Below, piece by piece: positions 21,001-36,000 of a stretch of 64,000 bases of DNA. The DNA comes from Siphonodentalium dalli (lineage: Eukaryota; Mollusca; Scaphopoda; Gadilida; Siphonodentaliidae). The translations under genes were made by a program, and so were the position numbers. Position 1 is the stretch's first letter; each line of letters opens with the position of its first letter. The notes beneath the pieces were generated by a model. It searched no databases and had not been told where the DNA came from. It was given only the letters and a program-made list of their open reading frames with translations. The stretch spans positions 106,661,319-106,725,318 of the forward strand of contig CP136066.1 of assembly GCA_032622095.1 (NCBI GenBank), written 5' to 3'.

Positions 21001-24000
21001 CCTTACACCGACGAGAGGAAGCATCACCAAGGAGATGACAGAAAAGCACACTTTTCTGATGATAGAAAGGGCGGTCGACACACTGAAGAAGCCAGTAATC
21101 AGCCACCCCAAGAGCGACGATCAAAATCAGCAGGCCGAGGCAAACAATTAGCAAAGTTCAGCCAAAAGGAACTCAAAGCTCAGGTATATAGCCCTTATAT
21201 TTAAAAATAAAATGTAGGTGCATTTTAATTTGTGTGTCTACTTTTTTGTCCCATGTGCACTATTTTTTTTGGTTCACCTACAGGAAATAACCTCATATAT
21301 CAGCTGCATATATAGGTATATTGTTCACAAAAAAAGATCATTGTTTTGACCGAATTCTAATAAAATAAAATAATAAATATAGACTTGTATTAAACAAAAT
21401 AAAGTGTGGGTTAGGTTACACATATTCTCAAAATAAGTGTCCCTCTCGACAGCGTTGGAACCGCGTTGAAATTTGACCATCAACACGGTTTCCGTGTTAA
21501 CGCAACGCGGTCGTAACGTTACTCCAACGCGGTCGAGGTAACCGTCAACGCAATATATTTACACACTAAGTGTTGTCATCACTAAATCCAGCATTCTGAT
21601 TGGTCGGCGCCCACGTGGCTAGTTGCAGTTATTTCTCGGTGAATGCGTAACGCCTCATAACAGCAAGCTAACAACACCATCGATACGTCATTAGGTTTGG
21701 AAAGACGAACGCGTAATGCTTTGGGCGCATTTCGACTCACGCAGGATTGACTTAATACATCATCGGGTTTCAACATGAAGAGAAATTGTTCCTATTAACT
21801 TTTGCCAAGGGTGCTATTGGGTATTTAAATAATAAAATATTAAAAATTAAATTAAAAAATTAATTAAAAATTAAATCTAATTAAAAATTTATTAAATAAA
21901 TTTTATAAGGATTAACTGTCATGTGGACTATTTTTATGGAGATGTAACGGTGAGGTAAGTGGACATAACTTGTATGTAAAACCCTTCGGGTTTTACACAA
22001 GTTATGTCCACTTACCTCACCGTTACATCTCCATAAAAACAGTCCACATGACAGTTAATCCTTATATAACGCGGTCGTCATGACCGTCAAAGCAACAAAC
22101 GCAGTCGATGTAACCGTCAATGCAACAAACGCAGTCGATAACCATCAACAAAATGGAACGTTGCCAACACAATAATGTTTTTTGGCGTGGTAGGAGGCAT
22201 GGGTAATGCATGATTGATTGGTGTTAAATGTTTTACATATTCATTTTGAATTTTTCCGGAAAAAAACTAATAAAAGTAGATCACATTCAAGATCACGCTG
22301 CATTGAATTAATAGAGATGCAATTGAGATTTCTAACAAACAAAAAACTTTGAGTTCACAGCGCAATGTACATGTATTCTTTGAATATTCAATATTCAGCG
22401 TCACATCCTGTACGCCAAGGGTCCGATGTCATTTGAGATCTTCGTGAGGATATGATAACACATACATGTACATGTAATTGACACATAAAAATATTAATTA
22501 TCCATGTGTTTATCAACACCTGCAAAACAAGCAGCTCTCTGATGTGGTATAACCAATGATTTGTCACTTTTACTGACAGACCGCGGATCAAAAGCCTGCC
22601 GCGAATGATTGACAGCCGTGTCTTTGAACTCAAATACAATAGGGGGCGTGTCTTCGGTGAATCCCGAAGCTTCCAAACACAATGAATGTTTAACAGGAAA
22701 GAATTTATTCAACTACAGTTTATTAAGAAACTAGCCATAGTTTCATTTTATTTTTGAGTAAGATCAGCCTCATTTGGTTGAGGTCCTCCTGTAATTTAAA
22801 TTCGGTCAAGTAGCTTAGGTACAGCATGCTAAACATTCATAGAAAATGCGACCACGTGCTCTATATTGTACTTCACGATTTTGGATCTATATATGTACGC
22901 GCCCTTAAATATATATCAATATTTTAATTATTTAACACATTTGTGTTGTTTTATTCGCGAACAATGTCATTGTGATTATAAAACAATTACATGTAAACAG
23001 TGATTGATTCGCGACCTATTTTCTGTAACCTTGCGTAATCACGTAGAGCTACGTAAGATCCCAGAAACTTACTTTCATTTTCACTTTCAGTTCCAATGTA
23101 AATTCGCCGTGTTTACATGTGTTGTGTACAATTTGTATTTCTGTCGAAGTATATGACAATAAAATTACATTTCCATTACAAGAACAATGCTCAGATACCG
23201 GTAGTTATGTTATAAAATCAGCACACTTTATAGCAGTATACATCTATGAAAATTCTGACATACATGTACCTATCTACCTGGAGTTTTTAGGTCAACAAAT
23301 CGGAAACATGTGTTATTTTGTTTGCATTATCTTGTCAAACATTTTATATTATCTATGATTAAACTAGTGTGTTTATATCTAACATATAACATACTGTTTC
23401 CGAATCCTATCCTGACATCGTTGTTATTCTGTATTGTAAGCGTTACATGAAATATCATATCGAGAGCCCCCCCGGTCCTTTTATATGATCAAGCGACAAG
23501 CACATGTTCCTTGTCACGGAGGCAATGGCTGCCTGAAAAGATTACATGCAATGTAAAAACCGATAATTGTCAATAGTTTTCACCCACTCAAAACATTCTG
23601 GGGGTGGTGTAGATAGAATATGCAAACCGATGAACAGAGCCATGAAAAAACAGAAATATTCCAGTCGTTTTAAAATTTTCACACACACGCTCATTATTCA
23701 TACCACGCATACCATATATTAAATAAACAAACAATAATTATAAAATAAACACGATTTGTTGTTTATGCTGAAGTATACCAGGACTTGATTATTCTGACTT
23801 TAATTAGCCTTTCCTCGGCATAATTATATACATGCATAACGTTCGTAAAATGTTATTCAGAGATGGGTGCCCTCTTGTCTTTGCATGAAAAACAATAACT
23901 TCCCCATCGCGAACCTCTATGTGACCACGCGCTCACATTGCGACAGTGTCTCGTTTTTTGAAGTTTTTCATAAATTTAGGTCAAAGGCCGTTCTGCATCC

Positions 24001-27000
24001 TCCAGCTTTCTGGAGCAAGATATTATATTACAGTGTTGCAATTTGATGAAGATGACTCCTCCTACCAGATTTTCTTATAGGTATTGATTGACAGTATGGC
24101 CAAATTGAATTGAAATGTTCAATCTCTGTTGCATACTACGCATACATGTGCGTCTCTCAAGTAGATTGACGTTCCGAATTCCTAACAATGCACAGGTATG
24201 TCTTCCTTTGATAGCGTGTCAGACATTTAATTATGGCAGTGATGCTAATATGTTGTTGATTCTCTGTCATATGTCTGAGAATTCCAAAGCTTTCTCATAA
24301 GTATTTATATATCGTCAACCGTGAACAGGACGACTTATTTCCCTTAAAGTGTTTATTTTATTGTGTCTTTGATATTTTTCCAACATTTTGAACGGCGTCC
24401 GAACGGAGACCAGGAGTTGGAAAATAACAGGAATTATTCAAATGTGAACGTAAATAAAACAAAATTAAAAGATATTACAAAATAGGCTGACACAATTCAG
24501 TCCTGACATTACGTGACCTCGTTGACTCCCGAGCAATGCGTTAAACTTCAATGCGGTTCGCGTTAAACTTCAATGCGGTCCTAACGTACAATCAATGCGA
24601 AGACCACGTTGCGAAGAAATTACGACCGCGTTGTTAACAGCCGAGGACCGCATTAAAAGGGACACTTATTTTGAGAATATGTTTATATAACGAGAATGGT
24701 TATAGTTTTCTCTTTTATCTGGTCATACTCAGAAAGTGCACATGAGATATTTGTGAGCTGCGTTATGAAAGTATACATTGGAATGGTCTTTTATTCATTT
24801 GGAGGGGTTTTCAGGTATTAAAAGCAGATGGTAGACAGAAAAACAGATAACAAAGAGCAAAATGATATATATTCATTGGTGGGAAATGTTCAGATAGTAA
24901 GTTCAACAAATGACCTTCTTATGTGAACATTTCCTAAGGAAACTACACGTCAATGAATATTTAGTATAGAAAGGGTTAAGTTATGGAAAATTAATAAACC
25001 TCGGTGAAATCAAGCCTTGAAATATCGTGTCTGTCATTTGCAGAATAAGGTCCCCAGAGGGTGAATTTAGTGATGCTACCCCGCATAGCAGGCTAGCATC
25101 ACCAAATTCACCCTCGGGGAACCTCATTCTGCTGAGGTGTAAGCAGAATGAGGTCCCCAGAGGGTGAATTTGGTGATGCTAGCCCACTATGCGGGGTAGC
25201 ATCACTAAATTCACCCTCTGGGGACCTCATTGTGCAAATGACAGACACCCTATTTCAAGGCTTGTGCGCTGCTCTTGTTCAACTTGTTTTATAGCATTAT
25301 TTATGCTTTCTTTACAGGATACATGTATTAATATTGTTGTCGTCAATGAAGATGCCTTGTATAATAATGATTGCAAGGATGAACCTAGACGCAGTGGCAA
25401 GTTTCATGGCAGACAGGACAGCAAACAGGACAGCAAACAGGAAAATAAGCGAGACAGCTGGCACGAAAATAAGCGCGACAGTTGGCACGAAAATAAGCGT
25501 GATAGCTGGAATGAAAATAAACGTGACAGCTGGAACGATGAAAGGCGAACAGGGCCAAAAAATGAAAATAGGCGTGGCAATCGCAATGAGAATCATCAGG
25601 ACCATAGAAAAGATGACTTCCACGACCATCGACGAGATGACTTCCATGATCATCGACGAGATGAACAAAATGATCGACGAGATAAGTCGATTAAAAACAA
25701 TAGTTATTCAGCCATGAACAAATCTCCACAAGATTCAGGACAGAGACCTGGCCATTTTCATCCATACGAGAGGAAACAGGAAGACGTCGATGTGAGTGTA
25801 ATACTATTCAAAAATTCTAAGATGGGAGGGGTTGAGGGGCTATTAAGAAGGCTAATGATACTGCCTGTTGGCACTTTTTCAAATAATCCCATTTATTTTA
25901 CGCTGAACAATAGATTATAGAAGAAATTGCTAACAGATAATAATCATTATCCACCGCTAGCAGTGAAGATATAGAAGATTACACTTTCATCTGTAACATC
26001 ACTGAACTTCTTGAATAACTATCATCAAATTGTTAACCATAGCATTAGTATAATTATCGTATGAGGTATTAGATTTGAATGTGAGTCGGTTATAATGAGT
26101 ATATGCACAGCACGCGTAAAGTAACAAGAAAATCTAGTGTTTTTGAGTGGATACCGAAAAATATCTCATTCGTGACTGGAACAAATGTTTATTTTTTGCT
26201 CGTGGCAAGCCACTTTCGAAATAGAGACATTTGTCTCGGTCACTCATGAGATCATTTTCGGTATACCGTACACTCAAAAACACTAGATATCCTCTATTTA
26301 TTATATTTTCACCAACTTTCTTTGTCAAAATATAAATCTTATCCCACTCCCAGAAACATGTGTTATTACACTTTCAGTATCTTATTCCCTTCTCAGAACT
26401 GCATCATGACATCATTTGTTTGTGTTCAGTATCTTTGAACGTTATGTTTATGAAAAGGTTTGGTAAAGTTGTAACTTCGGGAAAGTTGGCCTTATGGTGT
26501 GTTTCAATGTGGTTTAGTTCGTAACTATAACTGTGTAGACAATTTAATAAACACCACAGTGTTTCTCCTCTCATGATCGCCTCTTGAAAATGATCTCACT
26601 CGAGGAGAAACATGGAGGAAATTTTGAATATGCAGTAATCTGATTATAATTTATACCGCTTCATACTGAGTCTGAATGCTACAATATTTTGGCACTTGTT
26701 CAGACAATTAAATTAGTGACATCATTATTGCAAAATGTATTAGAATTTCACCACACCTTACTTCCAACATATCTGACCATCACAGTTCATCTTCACTGCA
26801 GTATATGGATGGAAAGTTATTGTGGATCAGTATTTATGTGGTACCTTCATTGTGCTTGCGATAATGTGGTGATTATTTAATCTTCCGTATAATAATGGTC
26901 CATTAATGACCTAATGACAATTGTGATTAACCGATTAACAGTGTTCGCGCTGGACTGAAAAAGCTTTTGGCCAAAAGTTTGGCCAAATGAAAATTTTATT

Positions 27001-30000
27001 TGCCAAATTCAAAAAAACTTGGGCCAAATATTTTTTGCCCAAATTAAAACAACTTTAGCAAATTACATCCTCATTTTCTTGGCGGTTCACAATTGAGGAC
27101 TAACATATTTGTTTTAAGCTTTATTTGTTACTCAGAATAAAAATATAATTAAAACAACTTTAAAAAACATAATATTATACGAACATATAGGTATGCGTTA
27201 TGTCACATGTTACAGACAGATCAATTCACGTAAGTCAATATTTGTTTATGCAAAATACGACGAGTTTTAATATCTGACCATATACAAAAAGCCTAATCAA
27301 CAAAAAATTACATAACCGGTACAGATTAAGCGTTTTGACGATTAGTGTTTTCAAATTCAATATTCATTTCGCTCACTGATAACAACTTAAAAGCATATAA
27401 AAAAAAAAACACTGATTAGATATCAAAGAGTTGTGTAATGTCCCCTTTGTATGTACAGCTGTTGCCAATCAACAATCAATGCTCCCATTACAAAAACAAT
27501 TTGGGTTCTCATGGTACGATATTTCTGAAGTACGAAACCCGCTTTCATCACCTAAATCTATTCAGCACTTTGGAATTAGCTTTCCATTTGGGGTAAATTA
27601 GCTTTCCATTTGGGGTAAAAAAAAAGTTTGACCAAATGAAATTTTTATTGGTCAATTTAAAAAAAAAATTGGCCATTGGTCAATTTGGCCACCGACAGTG
27701 CGAACACTGCCGATTAATTCGAACAACACTATCAACGAAGCATGGAAGATGGAAATTGAAAATATTTATACTGCCATAACCTGAAGGTGAATTTGTTCAC
27801 TGATTGACATACATCGTTTACTTACAGGGACCACCTCCTGACCCCTCATATAACTTTCATCGTTTACTTTCAGGGACCACCTCCTGACCCCTCGTATAAC
27901 TTCCTATCTGACAGGAGGAGAGAAGGCCCACCTTCTCAGGAGAACCAAGAGAGATCTAGGAGGCATCCACAAAATTTCGGAGGCACAAACTTTGAAGCAG
28001 TGAAGGACAAAATGAAGCATGACCCAAGGAACAAGGTTCGTATGGCTGCTTCAATATCTTGAAAGTGCTTTAATTTTATTCAGAATTTTTTTTAAACCAA
28101 AGTCATTAAATTTTCCTTGAAATATTTGAAAGTGCTTTAATTTGGTAACTAAAGGTTGACTCGCTGAAGAAACCTTATTGTTTTCTTCTAAAATCAGCAA
28201 GCGGTGTTGTAATATTCAATGAGTACAGGAGGTACACACGATCATGTGGCGCCAACGTGATTAACAGGCTGACAGTTTGTTTTTGTTACCGGCATCTCAC
28301 AATTTGTATGCACTTTCTTGGAAAGCACTGGCGGGCGCCATTTATTGAAATTTATTTCCACTCCAGTTATTCTTTTCTCCTAATATCAATGTGAAAGTGT
28401 TTTTCAACAAAGCAAGGCTGTCACACAAAAGTTATTGCGGTTGGTTAGAATGAACAAACAACAATAGAAAGGCCTTGTGCGTATTATGTTGCACAGAAAC
28501 AATTTTTTTTTCGATAGGAGTTTTATCAATCATAATCATATTTTCTTTCCACTTTTCATGACAATACCTGGCAAGTGTGTATGTCGGTGTCTCCGAGTGC
28601 TGCATTTTCAAATGTTTGGATCAGTGTTTGAAAAATCATATAAAATGATTGTAAATTCATAGTGGTAACCCTGAAAGATTAATCTAGTCAGCTCAGATGA
28701 AGGTATCACCTGTTCTGGTTTCATTTCCACACCTATTATTATAGTGAATAGAGGCATCATCCTTTGTGCACCACAAACAGAAAATTGTAAAAAATCATTT
28801 CAACTGCAGTATACAATTACCGTACTGACCCGCGTTTAGGCCCAGGGGGCCTTTGTTTTATTTGAGCTCAAAAATCCAAGTGGGCTTAAACTCGGATATG
28901 GCCCTTTGCAAAAATGCAAACCAAAAATCCTAAGAAATCGGGACAGTAAAACTAATGAAAGCCGATCTGACGCCGATTATTTGGGAATTTTTTCTATTAA
29001 ATGTGAATATTAAAATATTATAATAACACTTTAAGTCTTGTAGTTTTATTGGACAACATTCCCATGTTAAAATGACACTATTATGTAAGTACATGTAGTC
29101 TTGACTGACAGCCGTCTTGTTACAAAGTGTATGCTTGGAGTCAGGAATGCCCTGGTTATTATGTAAGCGGCAATGTGGGTTATCTATAGTGTGACTATAG
29201 TTTATATCAATGTTCCGATTTAATCCGATTAGGACTGATTAGGAAAACAATAAGCCCGGCGCTTTATTCGTCATCCATTGTCTACATACATGGCGACTAA
29301 TTGCACGTTTAACAAAAGCCAGTGAGTGTAATTATTTAACAGCACTGACAAGGCAGTTGTATTTCTACTAAAACGGCATTCTGAACTCCTCGACCTGTGA
29401 CCTCTGGGGGCAAACGGTGACGGAATCTGACGAGGTTTGCCGAATGCTAAAACGTATAAAAAACGTATACAAAAGCACGTGTTTGAATATTTTGGTTTCG
29501 AGTGAATAAAGTTGACGCAGTTTGGAAGACATTTTTGTTAATTGACAAGTTCCCCCTTCTGCTCCATTATGATACCCACTGTGTGTTTACATAACCAAGA
29601 GGCCAGTTCTTTGTGTTTGGCCACATGTAGGAACACATAGGTCTACGTTGTCACTGAACACGAAAAATATGTTTTTACAGTACCGGTACTGTAGTTGGAA
29701 CAGGTGCGCTTTGATTAAACTTAAAAGTATTGCACGCTGTTAGCAAGTGGGTTCTATTGTATTTTATGTCTGTTAAACGTTTGGTTTCCCCAGGGAAGTA
29801 TAATTGAATAAAGAAATGTGAATTTAAGATTCACTTTATTTTATTTCATTTAATATTATCACTTACCTACGAATTATAACTTTCCATTTTTCGTGGCATT
29901 CTCGCCGTCGCCGATCGTTTGTGAATATACTTCTTGGAATTATTTATTTGGGGAGTATCATTAACAAATACTTACTTACCACTGCTGAAATTGAACAAAA

Positions 30001-33000
30001 TTTGGGGTGGGCTTAAACACGAATATACCCCTGTGCATGGAATTTGGCCAAAATATATGGGTGGGCTTAAACACGGGCATGGGCTTTGAACCGGGTCAGT
30101 ACGGTAATAATATTACTTTGTTGCCTTGTGGCATATATTGCTTTCCACCTACAGCTTCACTGTGGTCTAGATACTTAATTAACCCTTTCAGTGCCAAGTC
30201 CGATTTTTGTATCAACCCATATTTCCTTGATCATTTTTCAAATTTATTATGCCCCCGATCTCCGATGGAGATTTGGGGGTATATAGTGGAGCCCTCCGTC
30301 CGTCCGTACGAACGTTTCAACTCATAACTTTGGTTTCGCTAACTCAATTCAGTTGATCTTTGGTATGCTAATAGACCAGCCGGGGGGACAAGATTTCCCC
30401 ATAACTGCGGTTTCGTCCGCCCATTTTTTCCAGAGTTACGCCCCTTTTTGGACTTAGAAAATTCAGTTTTCTGTGGCATACGAACGTTTCAACTCATAAC
30501 TTTGGTTTCGCTAATTCAATTCAGTTGATCTTTGGTATGCCAATAGACCAGCCGGGGGGACAAGAATTCCCCATAGCCCATTTTTTCCAGAGTTACGCCC
30601 CTTTTTGGACTTAGATAATTCAGGTTTTCTGCTACTTTTTTTGGTTTCCAGATGATAACTTGATTTTGGATTGTTTACTCATGAATAACATAACTTTACA
30701 AAGTGCCATTTAATAAGTATTTGCACAAAATTAAGAAAAATCCTCTCTGATTGTACAGTCGGGGGCGTTACCTCCGCCCAGCGGTGCACTTGTTGTTTAT
30801 AATAATGTGATACATTGATGGAAAGTGCTCTAAGAGCTCTTTCCATCAATGAATCACATTATTATAATCAATAAATTTGAAAAATGATCAAGGAAATATG
30901 GGTTGATACAAAAATCGGACTTGGCACTGAAAGGGTTAAAATTTGCGTGTTGAGACTATGAAATTTGACATCCTCCAAGTCACCCATTTAGGTGACTTTG
31001 GTCTGATTTTCATAAGAAACATTTATTTTCGGCCATCAGGTTCTATATGATCGTTTCAAATTTGATTTTACTAGGATGGGAAATTCAAACCTCAGCCGAG
31101 AAATAAAATGGAAATGGCTGTATCCATGACGGGTAAAGAGAGAAGACAGTATTCAGAGTGGAGGTCAGAAAGGGACCGAGTAGACCAGGAGAGAATTGAT
31201 CGACAAAAGTCTAATTCTGGGGAGTGGCGACGTGCGTGGGATGCCGACAAATTTGAAAGGTATAAATATCTATAAATTTGATATTACATTTATAACATTA
31301 TTCCTAAAATTTATTCTCAAATAAGTGTTCTGTCAAATTGGAATATTTTTGACGATTTCTCTTAGAAGTTGCCAGATGGGATCGAACTGAAATTTATGAT
31401 GTATTTAGAGTTCCATATCTCCAGTTAAAACAACAACATAAACAATCTAATTTAACACCGTTTTCTGCTTTGCATTCTACCTCTCATTTGAGGCCTTTTC
31501 CTTGAAACTTGCGCATCATGCCTAATAACAGATACAATGTCTAAGAAATCCTTTGCTTCATCGAAATGTGGGGTGTGTGATTGATCTGGATTCACATCAC
31601 AATTTAATTTGAAATATATATGGTCTTAATAAGTCTCCATGATCAACAGAAATAAGTTTTGGTATGGCACAGAAGTTCAGGTCTTGTGTTTTGTAAAAAT
31701 ATCGAAGGCATTATCTCAATTAGTTCACAATTTCCAATTATAAACCATGTGGAATTGAAGCCCATGAAACGATTAGTATTCACAAATTCCTATCGCTCCA
31801 CCCACTTGTAATTGACCTGGCTGGCATATGCATGTGAATTCTCTATGTAGAATAACGGTGTGAGATAGATAAGTCGCTGTCAGCACCTGTTATTATTGTC
31901 CCTCCAGAAGGTGGTTTATCATTAACACAATAAACAAATCACTGACAATATTGCAGATACTACTCAATTGGCAATTCAATCTATTAGATGATGGCATTAG
32001 AAACCAACAGGTATGGCAAACACTACTTAGAAATCACAACCATAAAATTGATAAAAAGTAAGAAAAATGCCCCTCAAGATGGTTCCTAACCAACACTTAT
32101 ATAATATAACATCATGACCTTGCTCAAATGCAGTGGTACAAGCCAAGATAAAGTGCTCAGGGGCTTGGTGTTAATTGAATTGGGCTTGATTAATATAAAG
32201 TTGGGCAAAATAATTTATAATTAGTTTTTTTTCTGCAAAAATCAAGGATTGAAAATAAATTATGTTTTTTATCTTAACTTTTTAGTTTCGATGAACCATC
32301 AAATTCTGCCAGAACCGAGCCAGCCAAAAGACCTGGTAAGTTTATCAAGATAGTTCTATATTATACCCCCTTTAAAAAAAAAAGGGGGGTATACTGTTTT
32401 GCATCTGTCCGTCCGTGCGTCGAGCCGTCCGTGCGTCCGTACGTCCGTCCGATGTCTGTTCATGTCATAACTTGAACAGTAGTGCTCGGATCTCAATGAA
32501 ATTAGGTATGGATGTTCACTATTATGAGGACATTAAATAGAGGGTTCCATCGTTTTGTTTGGATTTTCCATTCTAGAGTTATTCATCTTTGTTTATCTGG
32601 AAATAGTGGCTTTTTGGTCCGTCTGGTGTCTGTTCATGTCGTAACTTCAACAGTTGTGCTGGGATTACAACCAAATTTGGTGTGGATGTTCACAACTATG
32701 AGGACATTACATAGAGTGTTCCATCGTTTTGTTCGGATTTTCCATTCTAGAGTTATTCATCTTTGTTTATCTTGAAATGTTGGATATTTGGTCCGTCTGG
32801 TGTCTGTTCATGTCATAACTTGAACAGTAGTGCTCGGATCTCAATGAAATATAGTATGGATGTTCACTACTATGAGGGCATTCAATAGAGGGTTCCATCG
32901 TTTTGTACGGATTTTCCATTCTAGAGTTATTCATCTTTGTTTATCTGGAAATGTTGGCTATTTGGTCTGTCTGGTGTCTGTTCATGTCGTAATTTCAACA

Positions 33001-36000
33001 GCTGTGCTGGGATCTCAATGAAATTTGGTATGGATGTTCACTACTATGAGGACATTAAAAAGAGGGTTCCATCGTTTTGTTTGGATTTTCCATTCTAGAG
33101 TTATACATCTTTGTTCATCTGGAAATGTTGGCTTTTTGGTTCGTCTGGTGTCTGTTCATGTCGTAACTTCAACAGTTGTACTGGGATCTCAATGGGATAT
33201 GTTATGGATGTTCACTACTATGAGGACATTAAAAAGAGTGATCCATCGTTTTGTTCCGCTTTTCCATTCTAGAGTTATTCATCTTTGTTCATCTGGAAAT
33301 GTTGGCTTTTTGGTCCGTCTGGTGTCTGTTCATGTCGTAACTTCAACAGTTGTGCTGGGATCTCAATGGAATTTGGTATGGATGTTCACTGCTATGAGGA
33401 CATTCAATAGGGGGTTCCACTGTTCTGTTCCGCTTTTCCATTCTAGAGTTATTCATCTTTGTTTATCTGGAAATGTTGGCTGTTTGGTCTATCCGATGTC
33501 TGTTCAGCTTATAACTTGAACAGTAATGCTCGGATCTCAATGAAATTTTGTATGGATGTTCACCACTATGAGGACATTTAATGGCACTTTCAAATGTTTG
33601 TTTTGGTTTTTTGTTCTATAGTTATTCATCTTTGTTTATATGAAAATGCTGTTTTCTGGGTCCATATGTCTGAGTATAGCCATCATAAGTTATAGATGTG
33701 CCCACACTAGGCGGTATGCCACGAGGGGGTATGCACCGTTGAAATGCTAGTGACTTAATTAATGCTAATGACTCAATTGTAATGAAGTTTGTGGTATAAT
33801 GCTAGTGACTCGTTTACCATGAAATTCATGTTGAAATGCTAGTGATTTAATTAATGCTAGTGACACATTTATCATGAAATTTATGATGAAATTCTAGTGA
33901 TTTAATTAATGCTAGTGACTCATTTATCATGAAATTCATGTTGAAATGCTAGTGATTTAATTAATGCTAGTGACTCATTTACCATGAAATTCATGTTGAA
34001 ATGCTGATGACTCAATTAATTCCAATGATTCAATTACAATTAAGTTTGTGGGATAATGCTAGTGACTCATTTATGATGAAATTCATGTTGAAATGTTGGT
34101 GACTTAATAACAATGAAGATTGTGGTCGGACGCTAATGACGCGTTTATGATGAAGCTCATGTTTTAACGATGGTGACTCATTTATCATGAAATCATGTTG
34201 AAATGTTGGTGACTCAATTAATGCTAATGGCTCAATTACAATGAGGTTTGTGGTATAATGCTAGTGTCTCAATTATGATGAAGTTCATGTTGTAATGATA
34301 GCAAATCGTATACCATGAAATTCATGTTGAAATGCAGGTGAATCAATTAATGCCAATGACTCAATTCAATGAAGTTTGTGGTATAATGCTAGTGGCTCGC
34401 TTATAATGAAGTTCCATGTTGAAATACTAGTGACTCGTTTATGTCTATTGAAGCTGGTCGGATCGGCAGCGGTCGGTTTGCTCACAGTGACATAGATGAG
34501 CGAGCTAGTTCTGCTAGCACTGGTGCTAAAGGTATTATGGGCATGGTGTGGTATATGGCAGTTCCTCCCCAACCAAGGTTCATGCAGACTGCGTCGCATG
34601 CATTGTGTGCAGTGCGTCATTAGTGATTTCTGCATCTTGACGCTGAACTAGAACAAACGTAATGTCATTGACGCACTTATATGGGGCGTTATGAACATTG
34701 CGGGTGTCACATTGAAAGCGTCAAGTGCAAGAATATTAAAGAATGAAACATAATTGGATGTGGCGTATTTCTGTCGTTTTCGATTATGGACAGTCTGAAA
34801 TGGATTTAACCTGTCAAAGAAAGATGTTCCAAGTAAACATTTGTGTCATTTCACATTCGCTCAATAATACAAACAAAACACAAGGCCTCAAGTATGACAT
34901 AATTCAACGACATTCAGCTTCATCTTTTGATGCAGACAATGCAAATATTTCAAAATATGCAATGCACGCGATACCGTCTGTATGGGCTTTAGTGCATGAT
35001 CACAGTGCAAGTGATTCTAATAAGTTTCTGTGTTGTTGCTAGATGCTGTTGAATTAGTTATAATGTTAGTGGTGCAAAGTGCTCTTGTTAAGAAGAAGTT
35101 CGTTACTTTCCTCAAATTTAATATTTCATTTTTGCGGTCTTTGGCTTGTCTGAAGAATTTGCTGAATTCCATTGTCGGTATAATACGTTCACAAATATAT
35201 ATTATAATATATCACATTAATGACTGTGTTGGTTGTTACAAAATGATCATAAAAGCCATCTTGATTGGAGTCTGTTTGCAACAACCAATGCAGTCATTAT
35301 TAAAATATTTAAACATATATATATGTTTTCTACAAACAATTGAATTGTTCAGTTGAGCCGAATACCGCAAAAATGGCAATTTCAGGAAAAGTAATGTTAC
35401 TTTTCCTTAACGGCAACACTTTGTCGCACCCATCAAAATAGCTGAATCATCAGAACCAACCAACATCATAGCAAATTATGAGGACCACTTGACAATGCGT
35501 GATAATACCTGCTTACATTAATTAACAAGATCACATATCAGGTTGCATTATATATGTTAACACCTCAAACAAAGTTAGTACCCGCTAATTCATTGGCCTA
35601 TTTCTCCCATGAAATGGATCCGATTGCTGTCAAATTTTACAGATTTATCTTTATGATCAGTTTGATTAAAAGTGTCAACGTTAATCATTTTATTGGAGTT
35701 ATGCGTGAATGAGTACCAAAATTTTATAAACTTTGAGATTTCAAAATTTGATCATTTACATTGTTGCTGCAATTGGGTGGCCTTGTCGCTCCTAAACTTG
35801 TAGTCATGGAATTTACATGGGTCTTGCAAGGTTAGTTTTCTTGGCAAATAGGAGGGGTATATCATGCACTTATCATGCAAATCTGATTTGTCAACATTTG
35901 TAGGGTATGTACAATGTGCTCAAAAGGAGTCGCTCATTTTCACAATTGAATCCTTTTTTCGCCAATCTTGTATAAAAATATTTGATCTTATTTTTTTGGT

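Noticed and set aside
25312-25717. Overlapping open frames on both strands across 25.3-25.7 kb
   Set aside because: Shadows of the low-complexity exon; only the + frame matching exon phases is kept.
32512-33519. Plus-strand open frames up to 164 codons with FHSRVIHLC repeats
   Set aside because: Explained by the 174-bp tandem unit (multiple of three); no start context, no homology and intronic position.
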